Shown here: one piece after another, positions 27,896-36,229 of the stretch | How positions within the stretch are numbered: the first letter of the stretch is position 1 | Layout of the letters: every line of letters starts with the position of its first letter | Origin: RUG100 sp050953425 | Lineage (GTDB): Bacteria > Bacillota > Clostridia > Peptostreptococcales > Anaerovoracaceae | Length of the DNA stretch: 64,000 nucleotides | Assembly: GCA_050953425.1 (NCBI GenBank) | Contig: JBMNMQ010000002.1 | Location: 62,001-126,000, forward strand | Direction: 5' to 3' | Notes under the pieces: model-generated | The model's database searches: none | Told to the model about the DNA's origin: nothing | Seen by the model: only the letters and a program-made list of their open reading frames with translations | Position numbers and translations under genes: made by a program

Positions 27896-28684
27896 TCATG
27901 CATGCTTTCGGCTCTTCGTCGGCTTATGTGCCTCTTCCTTCTGCCGGCTTCTGCTCCCGGCGTGATCGCTGCTTCTCGTTCCGCTCACGCGGCCGCCGCT
28001 GCGCTTTTTTCGCTGCGTGGTCGAAGTGGTCGTACGGCTCTTGCCGGACAGATACTGCATGGTGCCGGTTTTGCCGCTGCCGCCGCGGGGCTTTTTGCTC
28101 TGATGGTGGATGTACAGATTGCTGTTGACCAGATCGCTGATGATGTCACAGGCGCTGGATCTGATTTCCTCCCGCGACATTCCTTCTTCATCGGCCGTAT
28201 GCACATAGGCGCAGAGGCCGATGACCAGCATGGAATTCATCGGTTTTTGAGGATAGCGCGGCTGAATGGTATCGGCATGGCGGAGTGCGATTTGATCCAC
28301 GCATTTGCGCAGGAAAAAGTAGTAATAATGGATCAGTACATCATCGCGGCTTTCCGCGGTGATCTGCAGCAGATCGCGGAAACGATAGTAGATCTCCAGT
28401 GTTGTATCGAGCAGATTCTGATAGCTGACGGCCGGATCGTCCTTGTCCGGATTGGACTCCTGCAGTTCCTCGAACCGCGCCATCATTTCTTCATACATCG
28501 ATTGAAACAGATCCTCGAGCAGGTTGTATTTATCGCTGTAGTGAATATAAAAGGTGATGCGGCTGGTGTGTGCCCGCTGACAGATTTCCGTGACCGTGAT
28601 CTTATGAAAAGGCTTTTCCTCCAGCAGTGATGCCAGAGTTTCCCGCAGGTTTTTCTTGGTTTTGTACACACGTTTGTCTTCCAT
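27896..28684 (-). CDS. TetR/AcrR family transcriptional regulator with basic tail
   Basis: A 262-residue TetR-type regulator. Residues 9-55 form the helix-turn-helix (LRETLASLLEEKPFHKITVTE, then ICQRAHTSRITFYIHYSDKYNLLEDL). The middle is the all-helical ligand-binding/dimer domain. The last 65 residues are a Ser/Thr/Arg/Lys-rich tail not typical of the family. It is divergently transcribed from the radical SAM gene at 28974, the usual arrangement of a TetR repressor and its target. Palindromic sites in the shared intergenic region are candidate operators. The ligand is unknown. Confidence 0.88.
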   Translation of the reverse strand: MEDKRVYKTKKNLRETLASLLEEKPFHKITVTEICQRAHTSRITFYIHYSDKYNLLEDLFQSMYEEMMARFEELQESNPDKDDPAVSYQNLLDTTLEIYYRFRDLLQITAESRDDVLIHYYYFFLRKCVDQIALRHADTIQPRYPQKPMNSMLVIGLCAYVHTADEEGMSREEIRSSACDIISDLVNSNLYIHHQSKKPRGGSGKTGTMQYLSGKSRTTTSTTQRKKRSGGRVSGTRSSDHAGSRSRQKEEAHKPTKSRKHA

Positions 28685-28858
28685 GGTTTTTTGTCGTTCC
28701 CTCCCGTAAAGGTTTATTGTGGTTCAATGTGCCGGCAGCGGCTGCTTCGATCCGGCAGCTTCCACAGCGATCACTGCGCTGCGGGGCCGTCGATGTTCTG
28801 CGGACGTCATGGAACAGAGGTTCTCTGTTTTTTTCCGGCAATTTGAATAATTTTCAAA

Positions 28859-28935
28859 TTAGTTATACAAGTTCGTCAATTTGTATTTGGGATATTACCA
28901 GTGTCATTGTATCATTAGTTATACGGTTGTACAAC
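28859..28935. promoter_or_regulatory. Candidate TetR operator region
   Basis: TTAGTTATAC occurs twice (28859-28868 and 28915-28924, 56 bp apart). The first is part of GTTATACAAG; beside the second lies the perfect palindrome GTTGTACAAC (28926-28935). The sites lie in the AT-rich control region between tetR and the radical SAM gene. Confidence 0.5.
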
Positions 28936-28973
28936 TTATTTTTAGTGAAATTTACAGAAACGGTGAATGCCTT

Positions 28974-30602
28974 ATGAATGTTATTTTCATTACGCCAACT
29001 TCCGCTCTGCGGCGCATACCGCTCTATCGCTGGGGCGGCAAAATCTACGGACAGTCCAATTCGATCACTGGTCCGCTGATTCTGGGCGGCATTCTCAAAC
29101 GCGCCGGCCACCATGTTGAAGTATACGAAGAATTAAATGCCGGTGTCAATATTCGCAGGCTGCTTCGCAGGGGAGATGTATTCTGCCTGTCGCTGATGAC
29201 TTCCAACGTTGAGCGCGGTTATGAACTCGCCGATCTGATTCACGAAAAAACCGATGCCCGCGTCATTATCGGCGGCATCCATCCGACCTATATGCCGGAG
29301 GAAGCGCTGGAGCATGCAGACCAGATCATCGTCGGCGAAGGGGAGGACGTCATCGTCGACGTGGTTGAGGGACGCACTACCGACCGCATCATCCGCGGCG
29401 AAGTCCATGAGGATCTCGACCGGCTGCCGTTCCCCGATTACTCGATCCTGAAGACGCCGTGCAAGGCCGCCAATGTGATCTCCACCCGCGGCTGTCCGTA
29501 CCGCTGCACCTTCTGCACTACATCGCGGATGTTTGCGCCGTACCGACAGCGCAGTGTCGACAACGTCATCGAAGAAATCCGCATGTACAAGCGGATGGGC
29601 TTCAAGTACCTGAACTTTGAAGACGATAACTTTACCGCCGACAAGGAACGCGCCAAGGAGATCTGCCGGCGCATGATCGACGAAGACCTGCTGTTCAAGG
29701 AAACGTTCTTCTTCGGCCGTACCGACATGGCCGAGGATCCGGAAATGCTGCAGCTGCTGCACGATGCGCATCTGACGCGCACGCTGATCGGCATCGAATC
29801 GCTGAACCAGAAAGCGCTCGATTCGATCCACAAAGGCCAGAGCATCCAGAACATCAAGGACGCCGCCAAGGCCTGCGCGGATCACCATATACGCGTCATC
29901 GCCAGCATTGTGCTCGGCCTCGACGAAGACAGCAAGGAAGATATGCGGCGCAGCATTGAATTTGCCAAGGAAATCAACGCTTACCAGCTGCAGCCGGCCA
30001 TTCTCACGCCGTATCCGGGCACCCCGGTCTTCGAGCAGTTCGAGAAGGAAGGGCGCCTGCTGCACAAGAACTGGTCTTCCTACGATATGATGAACGTCAC
30101 GTTCCAGCCGAAAAACATGTCCCCGTGGGAACTGCAGGAGGAGTTCTACAACGGCGCCAGACATTTTTACGATCTGGCCTCGGTGAAGAAGATCAGCCGC
30201 CTGTTCGGCCGGGAATACGGTGCCCGCCGCTTCGGTCTCTGGTTCTCGACAAAGCTCGGTGCCTGGGGCGCACACGTCGCCGCCGATCATTTCCCGATCT
30301 CGCCGTACTACAAGCTCAAGCACTACGGCGAAGAGCCGGCTGAAAAGAAGAAACGCAAGCCGATCTGGAAGCGCGCCCGGCACGGCGTGCGCACCGCCGC
30401 ATCCAGAACGGCCGAAACGGTGACACACCATCAGACAGCGGTCGCGCAGACTGCCTCGGGTCTGGTAAAGAAATCGGCCGCATTGACGAAGGAAGCAGCC
30501 CAGAATGCCACGGATCTGGCGAAGAAATCGGCTGCGCTGACGAAGGAAGCGGCCCATAACGCAGCTGCAGAAGGGCACTCGGTGTCCGCGAAGACATCCT
30601 GA
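28974..30602 (+). CDS. B12-binding-domain radical SAM protein with repeat-containing C-terminal tail
   Basis: A 542-residue cobalamin-dependent-type radical SAM protein of unknown reaction. Residues 1-135 resemble the B12-binding Rossmann domain (VIIGGIHPTYMPEEAL, VGEGED) without the DxHxxG cobalamin ligand motif. The radical SAM domain has C174, C178 and C181 in RGCPYRCTFC. About residues 445-542 form an Ala/Lys/Thr-rich tail ending in two 18-residue amphipathic repeats (LVKKSAALTKEAAQNATD, LAKKSAALTKEAAHNAAA). ATG 28974 opens the conserved N-terminus, with only a weak GGTGA upstream. The divergent TetR gene is its probable regulator. Related proteins modify lipids, peptides or natural products. 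Confidence 0.82.
   Translation: MNVIFITPTSALRRIPLYRWGGKIYGQSNSITGPLILGGILKRAGHHVEVYEELNAGVNIRRLLRRGDVFCLSLMTSNVERGYELADLIHEKTDARVIIGGIHPTYMPEEALEHADQIIVGEGEDVIVDVVEGRTTDRIIRGEVHEDLDRLPFPDYSILKTPCKAANVISTRGCPYRCTFCTTSRMFAPYRQRSVDNVIEEIRMYKRMGFKYLNFEDDNFTADKERAKEICRRMIDEDLLFKETFFFGRTDMAEDPEMLQLLHDAHLTRTLIGIESLNQKALDSIHKGQSIQNIKDAAKACADHHIRVIASIVLGLDEDSKEDMRRSIEFAKEINAYQLQPAILTPYPGTPVFEQFEKEGRLLHKNWSSYDMMNVTFQPKNMSPWELQEEFYNGARHFYDLASVKKISRLFGREYGARRFGLWFSTKLGAWGAHVAADHFPISPYYKLKHYGEEPAEKKKRKPIWKRARHGVRTAASRTAETVTHHQTAVAQTASGLVKKSAALTKEAAQNATDLAKKSAALTKEAAHNAAAEGHSVSAKTS
30462..30569 (+). repeat. 54-bp in-frame tandem repeat in the radical SAM tail
   Basis: Two 54-bp units (30462-30515 and 30516-30569) encode the duplicated 18-residue amphipathic segment. 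Confidence 0.8.
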
Positions 30603-30678
30603 CATATCCGGGACCGATCGCAGCCGCAGCAAATAATCCAGATATCTCCACAAAAGTTTATCTCTATTTTCACTGAAG

Positions 30679-30724
30679 AGTGAGCCGCGCAGCGCTGAGC
30701 GCTCCACCGCAGGCTCACTTTTTC
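30679..30724 (+). terminator. Rho-independent terminator of the radical SAM gene
   Basis: AGTGAGCC pairs with GGCTCACT around a structured GC-rich loop and is followed by TTTTTC. Confidence 0.75.
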
Positions 30725-30955
30725 GTGCGGCGAACGAGAGCGGGCCCCCTGTCGGCATCATATAGTTGTTACGGCAACATTAAGGGTGGGGAAGCAGCGG
30801 GACAGCCGGGGAACTGCAGAGAGACATCCGGTAAGATTTTCTGACACAACGATGCGCCGCCGAAGATGCAGCCGGCCGGGCGGCAGTTTTCCGCCTGCCG
30901 GCCCATGTACACCATCTCTTCGGGTCTGCGGAGCAGCATGCCGCGGGATACGGAA

Positions 30956-31054
30956 GCGCACGGACGATGATGCTGCGAACCGCATGCCGCTGCGCACGGA
31001 CGATGTTGCCGCGAATCGCATGCCGCTGCGCACGGACGATGATGCCGCGGATGC
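30956..31054. repeat. 36-bp tandem repeat, 2.7 copies
   Basis: Units start at 30956, 30992 and 31028 with GCGCACGGACGATG; copies differ at only a few positions. The array is intergenic. Confidence 0.88.
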
Positions 31055-31582
31055 CTGACGTCGGTTCAGCAGCGAACGACGCGATCCGTGCGGCGCGCCG
31101 TCAATGATGCGCATGTATGAAGGAACCTCCGCAGCAGTGAAGGCACAGAAGCGCCTGAGAGGCGTTTTAAGAGTTTCAGCCATACTATTTATCATTGCAG
31201 ATGCGGATACGGCGTGCCGGCAGCGAGACGGATATCGGGAAGCCATGCCGAGAACGGCCGGGAATATGCCGAGAAATAAGATGCCGAGATTTACTGAAAA
31301 GGCTGACTTGCGGAGAATACGATATCCGGATGCGCAGGCGGACCGGCTGTCAAGCGCTCAGGAAAGGCTCTGGATCGAATTCCCGAATCGAATCAGGAGA
31401 CATGGATTTAAGGAAACACGTTGATCACAAGTGAAATGCGAAACCAGGCGGATCATGCAGCAGCGATACGGAATCCGGTGTGGTTCGGCGTGCGTCGGAC
31501 ACGGGTTCTGCACAGGGTTTTCCCCACTTTCCGGTTCAACATTTCCCAAAATTATGATTTTAGGAATAGTTAAATCAGAAAA

Positions 31583-31604
31583 TGGGGATAAGTTTTGTGG
31601 ATAA
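31583..31604 (-). promoter_or_regulatory. Pair of DnaA-box-like sites in an AT-rich island
   Basis: On the reverse strand TTATCCACA (31604-31596) is the exact DnaA-box consensus, and TTATCCCCA (31591-31583) differs at one base. They lie five bases apart in the same orientation, inside a roughly 80-bp AT-rich island. Confidence 0.4.
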
Positions 31605-31663
31605 GCTGTCTCCCCTCATGACCCCGGACGAGCTCTTCTCGGTTTCTTTTTCCGCACTGATCA

Positions 31664-32161
31664 TCATCGATCCCATTCATATGCCAGTTTCGGACCACCG
31701 TCAAACTGAACCAGACCGCAGTATACAAAGCCTTCTTTGGCAAGAATATGCTGCATCACTTTATTTTCGCTCTGGGTATCGACTCTGATGGCATCAATAT
31801 GTTTCGCCCGACACAGATCTTTCATCAGATGAAAAGCCTCCTTTGAAAGCCCGCCGCCTCGTGCCCTGCTGCTGAAAGCCATCCGGTGAATAACCGCATA
31901 CGGTCTGTCTGTTTGCCACGCTCCGTCAATGACATGATATGCCGGCTCCTCACCGATGAGCAGGCAGCAGTATCCAATGATTTCCCGCCCCCTGACAAAA
32001 ACATATCCTGTACCGTTCGCGATATCATCAAGGACCGTCTGCAGGGTCGGATAATCGGGATGCCACTGTTCAAACCCCAGCGACTTATGATAGGTTCTGG
32101 CATCTTCGATGCATCGATAGCATGTCCTCGCCTCTTCTTTTTCGGCATTTCGTATCTTCAT
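31664..32161 (-). CDS. GNAT family N-acetyltransferase
   Basis: A 165-residue GNAT-fold acetyltransferase. MKIRNAEKEEARTCYRCIEDA is the typical N-terminal strand and helix. The acetyl-CoA site region is VIHRMAFSSRARGGGLSKEAF, where the usual Q/RxxGxG/A loop appears as SRARGGGLS. The C-terminal beta strands include DAIRVDTQSENKVMQHILAKEGF, a form common in Firmicutes GNATs acting on small molecules or amino acids. The substrate is unknown. A longer frame exists upstream, but MKIRNAE at 32161 matches the family start and has AGGAAGGG upstream. Confidence 0.85.
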   Translation of the reverse strand: MKIRNAEKEEARTCYRCIEDARTYHKSLGFEQWHPDYPTLQTVLDDIANGTGYVFVRGREIIGYCCLLIGEEPAYHVIDGAWQTDRPYAVIHRMAFSSRARGGGLSKEAFHLMKDLCRAKHIDAIRVDTQSENKVMQHILAKEGFVYCGLVQFDGGPKLAYEWDR

Positions 32162-32221
32162 ACCGGCTGGCCCTTCCTGCCTTCGGGAGATATGCGGCTG
32201 CGCGAAACCGGGATGCCCGCA

Positions 32222-32252
32222 GAAAAAGCGGGAAGCGGCGCAGCGCTTCCCG
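32222..32252 (-). terminator. Rho-independent terminator downstream of the L,D-transpeptidase gene
   Basis: CGGGAAGCG and CGCTTCCCG form the stem; on the reverse strand it runs into a T-rich tract (CTTTTTCT). Confidence 0.75.
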
Positions 32253-32360
32253 TTGAGTGATGCATTGTCATGGTCATGTCTTTCCAGATATGGCAGTCCG
32301 CACATGAGGAATGTGCGGGTGTCGATGACGGAGGCCCGCACATCAAGGTTTTATCAGGGT

Positions 32361-33740
32361 TTAGTATATGACGACCGGATATCCCTTTTCGATCTGGTTG
32401 TACAGTTCCTGTGCCGCGTAATACGGCATATTGACGCAGCCGTGTGAACCGTTGCTGGTATAGGCACCGCTGCCGAAATCGCTGCGCCACGGCGCATCAT
32501 GGCATCCCTGGTCGCCGTTGAACGGCATCCAGTATGTGACCGGGCTGGAATATCCCTGGCCGGTCAGTGTGGCGCCCAGCTGTTTGTACTCGATGAAGTA
32601 GCAGCCCGGATCGGTCGGATGTCCGCTCTGTCCGGTGGTGACTGCTGTGGAGAGAATGCATTTGCCCTTTTTATACAGCCAGAGCGTCTGCTGGGAAATG
32701 CTGACTTCGATATAGCTGTTGCCGATGTCGGACTTGCCGGTGCCGGTGTAGTAAGCTTCCTGTGCCCATTTCGGCTTGCGCTTGACGTCCTTGCCGGCCT
32801 TCAGATCCTTTGTCAGCTGTTTTGCTTCTTTGGTCTTGTCCAGCGCGTAGCCGTACGAACCGCCGTACACCGTGATAGTCCCGCTGTTGGTGGTCTTGAA
32901 CTTGCGGTTGAAATACTGGGTGTTGACCTTCCAGGCCAGCCGCTTGACAAAATTGTTCACGCCCTTTTTGCTGACGCTGACATTGCCGCTGTCATCGGCC
33001 GGCATCATCTTTTTCAGATCCTTCGGCTTGATCTGATAGCTGCCGTTGTACAGCGTGTAGACAATCTTCTGCGAATAGTGCTTTTTATCGAATTCCTGCT
33101 CTTCCTTCAGCGATTCATCGCCCTTCTTGACCGTCGGCAGTTCGTAGAACTTGTCAGCCGAGTAATCCAGCTCAAATTTGCCGGAAGCGACCAGCGATTT
33201 GAGCTTTTTCAGCACTCGATCGGCGTCCACGTTGTCACCGTAGACTTCCTTGATGATCGTGAATTTGGTGTCCTCGAGTTCGACATAGGCGTTCTTTGTC
33301 TTCGTTTTGTAATCGCGGTGCAGATACGGAGACGCCTTGACCTTCCTGTCAAAGGCCGGACTGTTCTTCATCTTCATGCTGACCTTGTAGCTCTTTTCAC
33401 CGCTGCCGGCATGGTTCTTCATCACGCTGAAGAAATTGCTGCCGATCAGATCCTGCAGCTGCTCGCTGATGCTGTATTCGGTGTTTTTCAGTGAATAGGT
33501 CGCGACGGTGCTGCCGTCTTCCCTGACCGTCACCTTTCTGCTCTGCCAGGTATCGGTCAGCTTGGCGGCCGCTTCCTCCACCGTCAGCTCCGAGCAGTCG
33601 ATGCCGTTAATGGACGTGTTCTGCGGGAAATGACTGGCTTTTTCGGCATATGCTTCCGAATGACCGTAAATCGTCAGCCCCACAGCCACCGCCGCGACAC
33701 AGCAGACGACTGCCGTCAGGATTTTCTTTTTCTTATTCAT
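32361..33740 (-). CDS. L,D-transpeptidase (YkuD domain) with peptidoglycan-binding region
   Basis: A 459-residue cell-wall enzyme. KKKKILTAVVCCVAAVAVGL forms a signal anchor. The middle, about residues 45-320, resembles the PG_binding_4/VanW-associated repeats common in Firmicutes transpeptidases (SINGIDCSELTVEEAAAKL). The C-terminal YkuD domain has the catalytic motif SHGCVNM, with C435 as the nucleophile, and an upstream histidine in the DQGCHDAPW segment. Such enzymes make 3-3 peptide cross-links outside the membrane and resist most beta-lactams other than carbapenems. ATG 33740 has AGGGAG upstream. A CRP-like dyad lies at its presumed start site. Confidence 0.92.
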   Translation of the reverse strand: MNKKKKILTAVVCCVAAVAVGLTIYGHSEAYAEKASHFPQNTSINGIDCSELTVEEAAAKLTDTWQSRKVTVREDGSTVATYSLKNTEYSISEQLQDLIGSNFFSVMKNHAGSGEKSYKVSMKMKNSPAFDRKVKASPYLHRDYKTKTKNAYVELEDTKFTIIKEVYGDNVDADRVLKKLKSLVASGKFELDYSADKFYELPTVKKGDESLKEEQEFDKKHYSQKIVYTLYNGSYQIKPKDLKKMMPADDSGNVSVSKKGVNNFVKRLAWKVNTQYFNRKFKTTNSGTITVYGGSYGYALDKTKEAKQLTKDLKAGKDVKRKPKWAQEAYYTGTGKSDIGNSYIEVSISQQTLWLYKKGKCILSTAVTTGQSGHPTDPGCYFIEYKQLGATLTGQGYSSPVTYWMPFNGDQGCHDAPWRSDFGSGAYTSNGSHGCVNMPYYAAQELYNQIEKGYPVVIY

Positions 33741-33831
33741 GATAAACGTAATCTCCCTGTGCAAAACTGCCTTCTGAGACAGGCCGCCCCCTTGTGCGGG
33801 CTAAATATATGTAAAAGTTTTTTGTAGATTT

Positions 33832-33860
33832 TGTGATGAATCACATCATTCCATATTCTA
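33832..33860 (-). promoter_or_regulatory. -10 box and adjacent dyad upstream of the L,D-transpeptidase gene
   Basis: TAGAAT (33860-33855, reverse strand) is a possible -10. The dyad TGTGA-N4-TCACA (33845-33832) lies 10-23 bases beyond it, the place expected for a repressor site. No clear -35 was found. Confidence 0.35.
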
Positions 33861-34021
33861 GCGCAGCAGCCGATGGAAATCAAGGGTAAAGACAGCAAAC
33901 CGCAGAAAAGACAGCAAACCGCAAAACAGTTCCGTTCTGCGGGTTTGCGTTCAAGCGTTTTGTGAAACATCTGGCAGGTGTGAAAGACTGCTTCCCCGGA
34001 TGCCGCACGGTTCCCCCGCCG

Positions 34022-34489
34022 TCAAGGCAGTCCGCCGTGCTGCGCGACGGCTGAAAGGACGCAGGCCGCGCAGGCGAGGACCGCCAGGGTCCACCAGAGG
34101 ACCCCCGTCCTCTTCCTGCGCTTCTGCTCCTGCTGCCGGTCCGTTCTGGCCGCATCCAGCCTGCGACGCAGCTGCGGATCGTCGGCGCTCTCCAGCAGAT
34201 GGCCGGCAGCCGACAGCTGATACAGCGCCGTGATCCGGCCTCCCTGCCGCTGCAGGCGGGCCGTGACCGGCACACCCTCGCCGTTCGGCGCCCGGCCGGC
34301 AGTATGGACAAAGAGTCGCTCTCCCCCGCTCTCCTCCGCGGCGCCTTTCGCATCGCCCGTCTCGGCGTCCTCGACGCGGATCGCCCATTCTTCTTCCCCG
34401 TCGGGCAGCGCGATCATGTCAAAGCCATGCGCATCCAGCCGGCTGCGCAGCAGGCTGCGGATCTCTTTGAATTCCTGCGGCTGCGTCAT
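34022..34489 (-). CDS. Hypothetical protein with C-terminal membrane anchor
   Basis: Not recognised. The 155-residue product has a soluble N-terminal part (MTQPQEFKEIRSLLRSRLDA, with DGEEEWAIRVEDAETGDAKG) that is acidic and predicted alpha/beta, a basic stretch (RQQEQKRRKRTG) and one C-terminal transmembrane helix (VLWWTLAVLACAACVLSAV). Most of the protein should face the cytoplasm. It begins 12 bases after the stop of the acyl-CoA dehydrogenase fusion gene, so the two form an operon. Other frames over the same DNA are longer but lack a start site and composition that make sense. Confidence 0.65.
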   Translation of the reverse strand: MTQPQEFKEIRSLLRSRLDAHGFDMIALPDGEEEWAIRVEDAETGDAKGAAEESGGERLFVHTAGRAPNGEGVPVTARLQRQGGRITALYQLSAAGHLLESADDPQLRRRLDAARTDRQQEQKRRKRTGVLWWTLAVLACAACVLSAVAQHGGLP

Positions 34490-34501
34490 CGCGGCGTGTC
34501 C

Positions 34502-36079
34502 TTACTTTTTCTCCGGCAGCAGCGCCTTGAGGATTTCCCGGGCGTCGCCGACAATGCCGTAATCGGCGGCCCGGAAGATCGGTGCCTCGGGGTTGCGGTT
34601 GATGGCGATCACCTTGGTGTCGCTGCCGATGCCGGCCAGGTGCTGCGTCATGCCGGAGATGCCGACGGCGATGTAGACGTCCGGGGTGACCTGCCGCCCC
34701 GACAGACCGACCTGCAGGGAAGCATCGGCGAGGCCGGCACGGACCGCGCCGCGGCTGGCGCCCTTCTCACCGCCGTAAGCGTCGATCACGCGGTCGAGCA
34801 GCGCAAAGCCCTCGGCGTCATGCAGCCCGCGGCCGCCGGCCCACAGCAGACTGCTGTCCTTGTAGACCTGCAGCAGGGAGGAAAGCTCGTCGGGAGAATT
34901 GAGCATCTCCGTCTTTTTTTCTTCTTTCTTCTTGCGGCGGCCGAAGATCGAGCCGGAGATGACCAGCTTCATGACCTCGGAAGTGCCCTCGTAGATTTCC
35001 GTAATTTTGGCGTCGCGCATGTAGCGCTCCAGCGGCAGATCCTTCATGTAGCCGTAGCCGCCGTGGAACTGCAGCGCCTTGGTTGTCGTCTCCATCGCCA
35101 CCGTGGCGCAGGCCAGTTTTGCCTTGGCGGCAGTGACCGTGTTGTCGCTGGCGCCCCGGTTGCGGCCGTCCGCCGCACGGTAGAGAAGAAAGCGCGCCCC
35201 TTCAATCTTGGTTTCCAGTTCCGCCATTTCGAAGGCCAGCGCCTGCTGTGCCGACAGCGGCCGTCCGAACTGTTCGCGGTACTTCATATAGCGGACGGCG
35301 AGATCAAAGGATCCCTGCGCGATGCCCAGCGCCTGCGCGGCCACGCCGAGGCGGCCGACGTCGAGGGCGCTCATCGCCACTTTGAAGCCCTTGCCTTCTT
35401 CGTACAGCAGGTTTTCCTGCGGGACGATGCAGTTGTCGAACAGCAGCTCGGCAACCGTGGAGCCGCCGATGCCCATCTTGTTTTCATTGGTGCCGAAGTC
35501 GAATCCCGGCATGCCCTTTTCGACGATGAAGGAAGTGATGCCATGGTTGCCCCTGCTCTTGTCGGTCATGGCCATGACGACATAGACGTCGGCGACGCCG
35601 GCGCCGGAGATGAACATCTTGGAGCCGTTGAGCACGTAGTGATCACCCTCGCGAACCGCCGTGGTCTGCTGCATCGCGGCATCGGTGCCGGCATTCGGTT
35701 CGGTGAGGCCGAACGCGCCGATCCTGCGGCCGGAAAGCATGTCGGGCAGGTATTTCTTCTTCTGTTCTTCCGTGCCGTAGGTAAAGATCGGCCAGGCCGA
35801 CAGCGCGTTGTGCGTCTGCACGATGACGCCGTGCGACGGGCTGATTTTCGAGATCTCCTCAATGGCCATCACATAAGTCACGTAATCGAGACCCATGCCG
35901 CCGTATTCCTTCGGAAACGGCATGCCCATGCAGCCCATCTCGCCGAGCATCTTTACCGTGCGCAGCGGATAGACCGCTTCCCGGTCCATCTTTTCCAGCT
36001 CGGGGCGGATTTCCTTTTCGCAGAATTCCCTCAGTTTCTTTTTCAGTGCCAGTTGTTCCTCGCTGTAGCTGAATTCCAT
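34502..36079 (-). CDS. Acyl-CoA dehydrogenase fused to an EtfA-type FAD-binding domain
   Basis: A 525-residue fusion. Residues 1-380 are a complete acyl-CoA dehydrogenase: GAFGLTEPNAGTD (flavin contact), FHGGYGYMKDLPLERYMRDA and the catalytic base E364 in IYEGTSEV. After a charged linker (RRKKKEEKK), residues 410-525 match the C-terminal FAD domain of electron transfer flavoprotein alpha: WAGGRGL, GASRGAVRAG, LQVGLSGRQVTPDVYIAVGI, HLAGI and NPEAPIFRAADYGIVGD. ETF-alpha normally brings this domain as a separate subunit with ETF-beta; no etfB gene is in the window. The protein could oxidise an acyl-CoA or reduce an enoyl-CoA with built-in electron relay. ATG 36079 has GAGGAGA upstream. Confidence 0.92.
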   Translation of the reverse strand: MEFSYSEEQLALKKKLREFCEKEIRPELEKMDREAVYPLRTVKMLGEMGCMGMPFPKEYGGMGLDYVTYVMAIEEISKISPSHGVIVQTHNALSAWPIFTYGTEEQKKKYLPDMLSGRRIGAFGLTEPNAGTDAAMQQTTAVREGDHYVLNGSKMFISGAGVADVYVVMAMTDKSRGNHGITSFIVEKGMPGFDFGTNENKMGIGGSTVAELLFDNCIVPQENLLYEEGKGFKVAMSALDVGRLGVAAQALGIAQGSFDLAVRYMKYREQFGRPLSAQQALAFEMAELETKIEGARFLLYRAADGRNRGASDNTVTAAKAKLACATVAMETTTKALQFHGGYGYMKDLPLERYMRDAKITEIYEGTSEVMKLVISGSIFGRRKKKEEKKTEMLNSPDELSSLLQVYKDSSLLWAGGRGLHDAEGFALLDRVIDAYGGEKGASRGAVRAGLADASLQVGLSGRQVTPDVYIAVGISGMTQHLAGIGSDTKVIAINRNPEAPIFRAADYGIVGDAREILKALLPEKK

Positions 36080-36229
36080 CGTTTGTCTCCTCTTTGGTGC
36101 ACAGCAGTACCGCTGCGGCTGCCGGCCCTGCAGGCATGGCGCCGCCGCGGCTGCGGTACTGCAAAATAGCAGCTTTATGTTATACGGGAACCGGGCCCTG
36201 CGGCAGACCCGGTCCTGAACCCATCTTTC

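Larger units (their letters stand above)
30603..31663. other. Long non-coding stretch
   Basis: About 1.06 kb with no convincing gene; frames up to 162 codons read across the tandem repeat and lack family resemblance and ribosome binding sites. It contains the terminator at 30679, the 36-bp repeat at 30956 and an AT-rich island with DnaA-like boxes at 31583-31604. Confidence 0.6.

Noticed and set aside
30758..31246. Open frames across the 36-bp repeat, with a 12-residue periodicity
   Set aside because: The periodicity comes from the DNA repeat, which is a multiple of three; no start site or family match supports a gene.
31500..31610. Chromosomal replication origin
   Set aside because: Only two DnaA-type boxes and none of the usual origin genes; reported only as a box pair.
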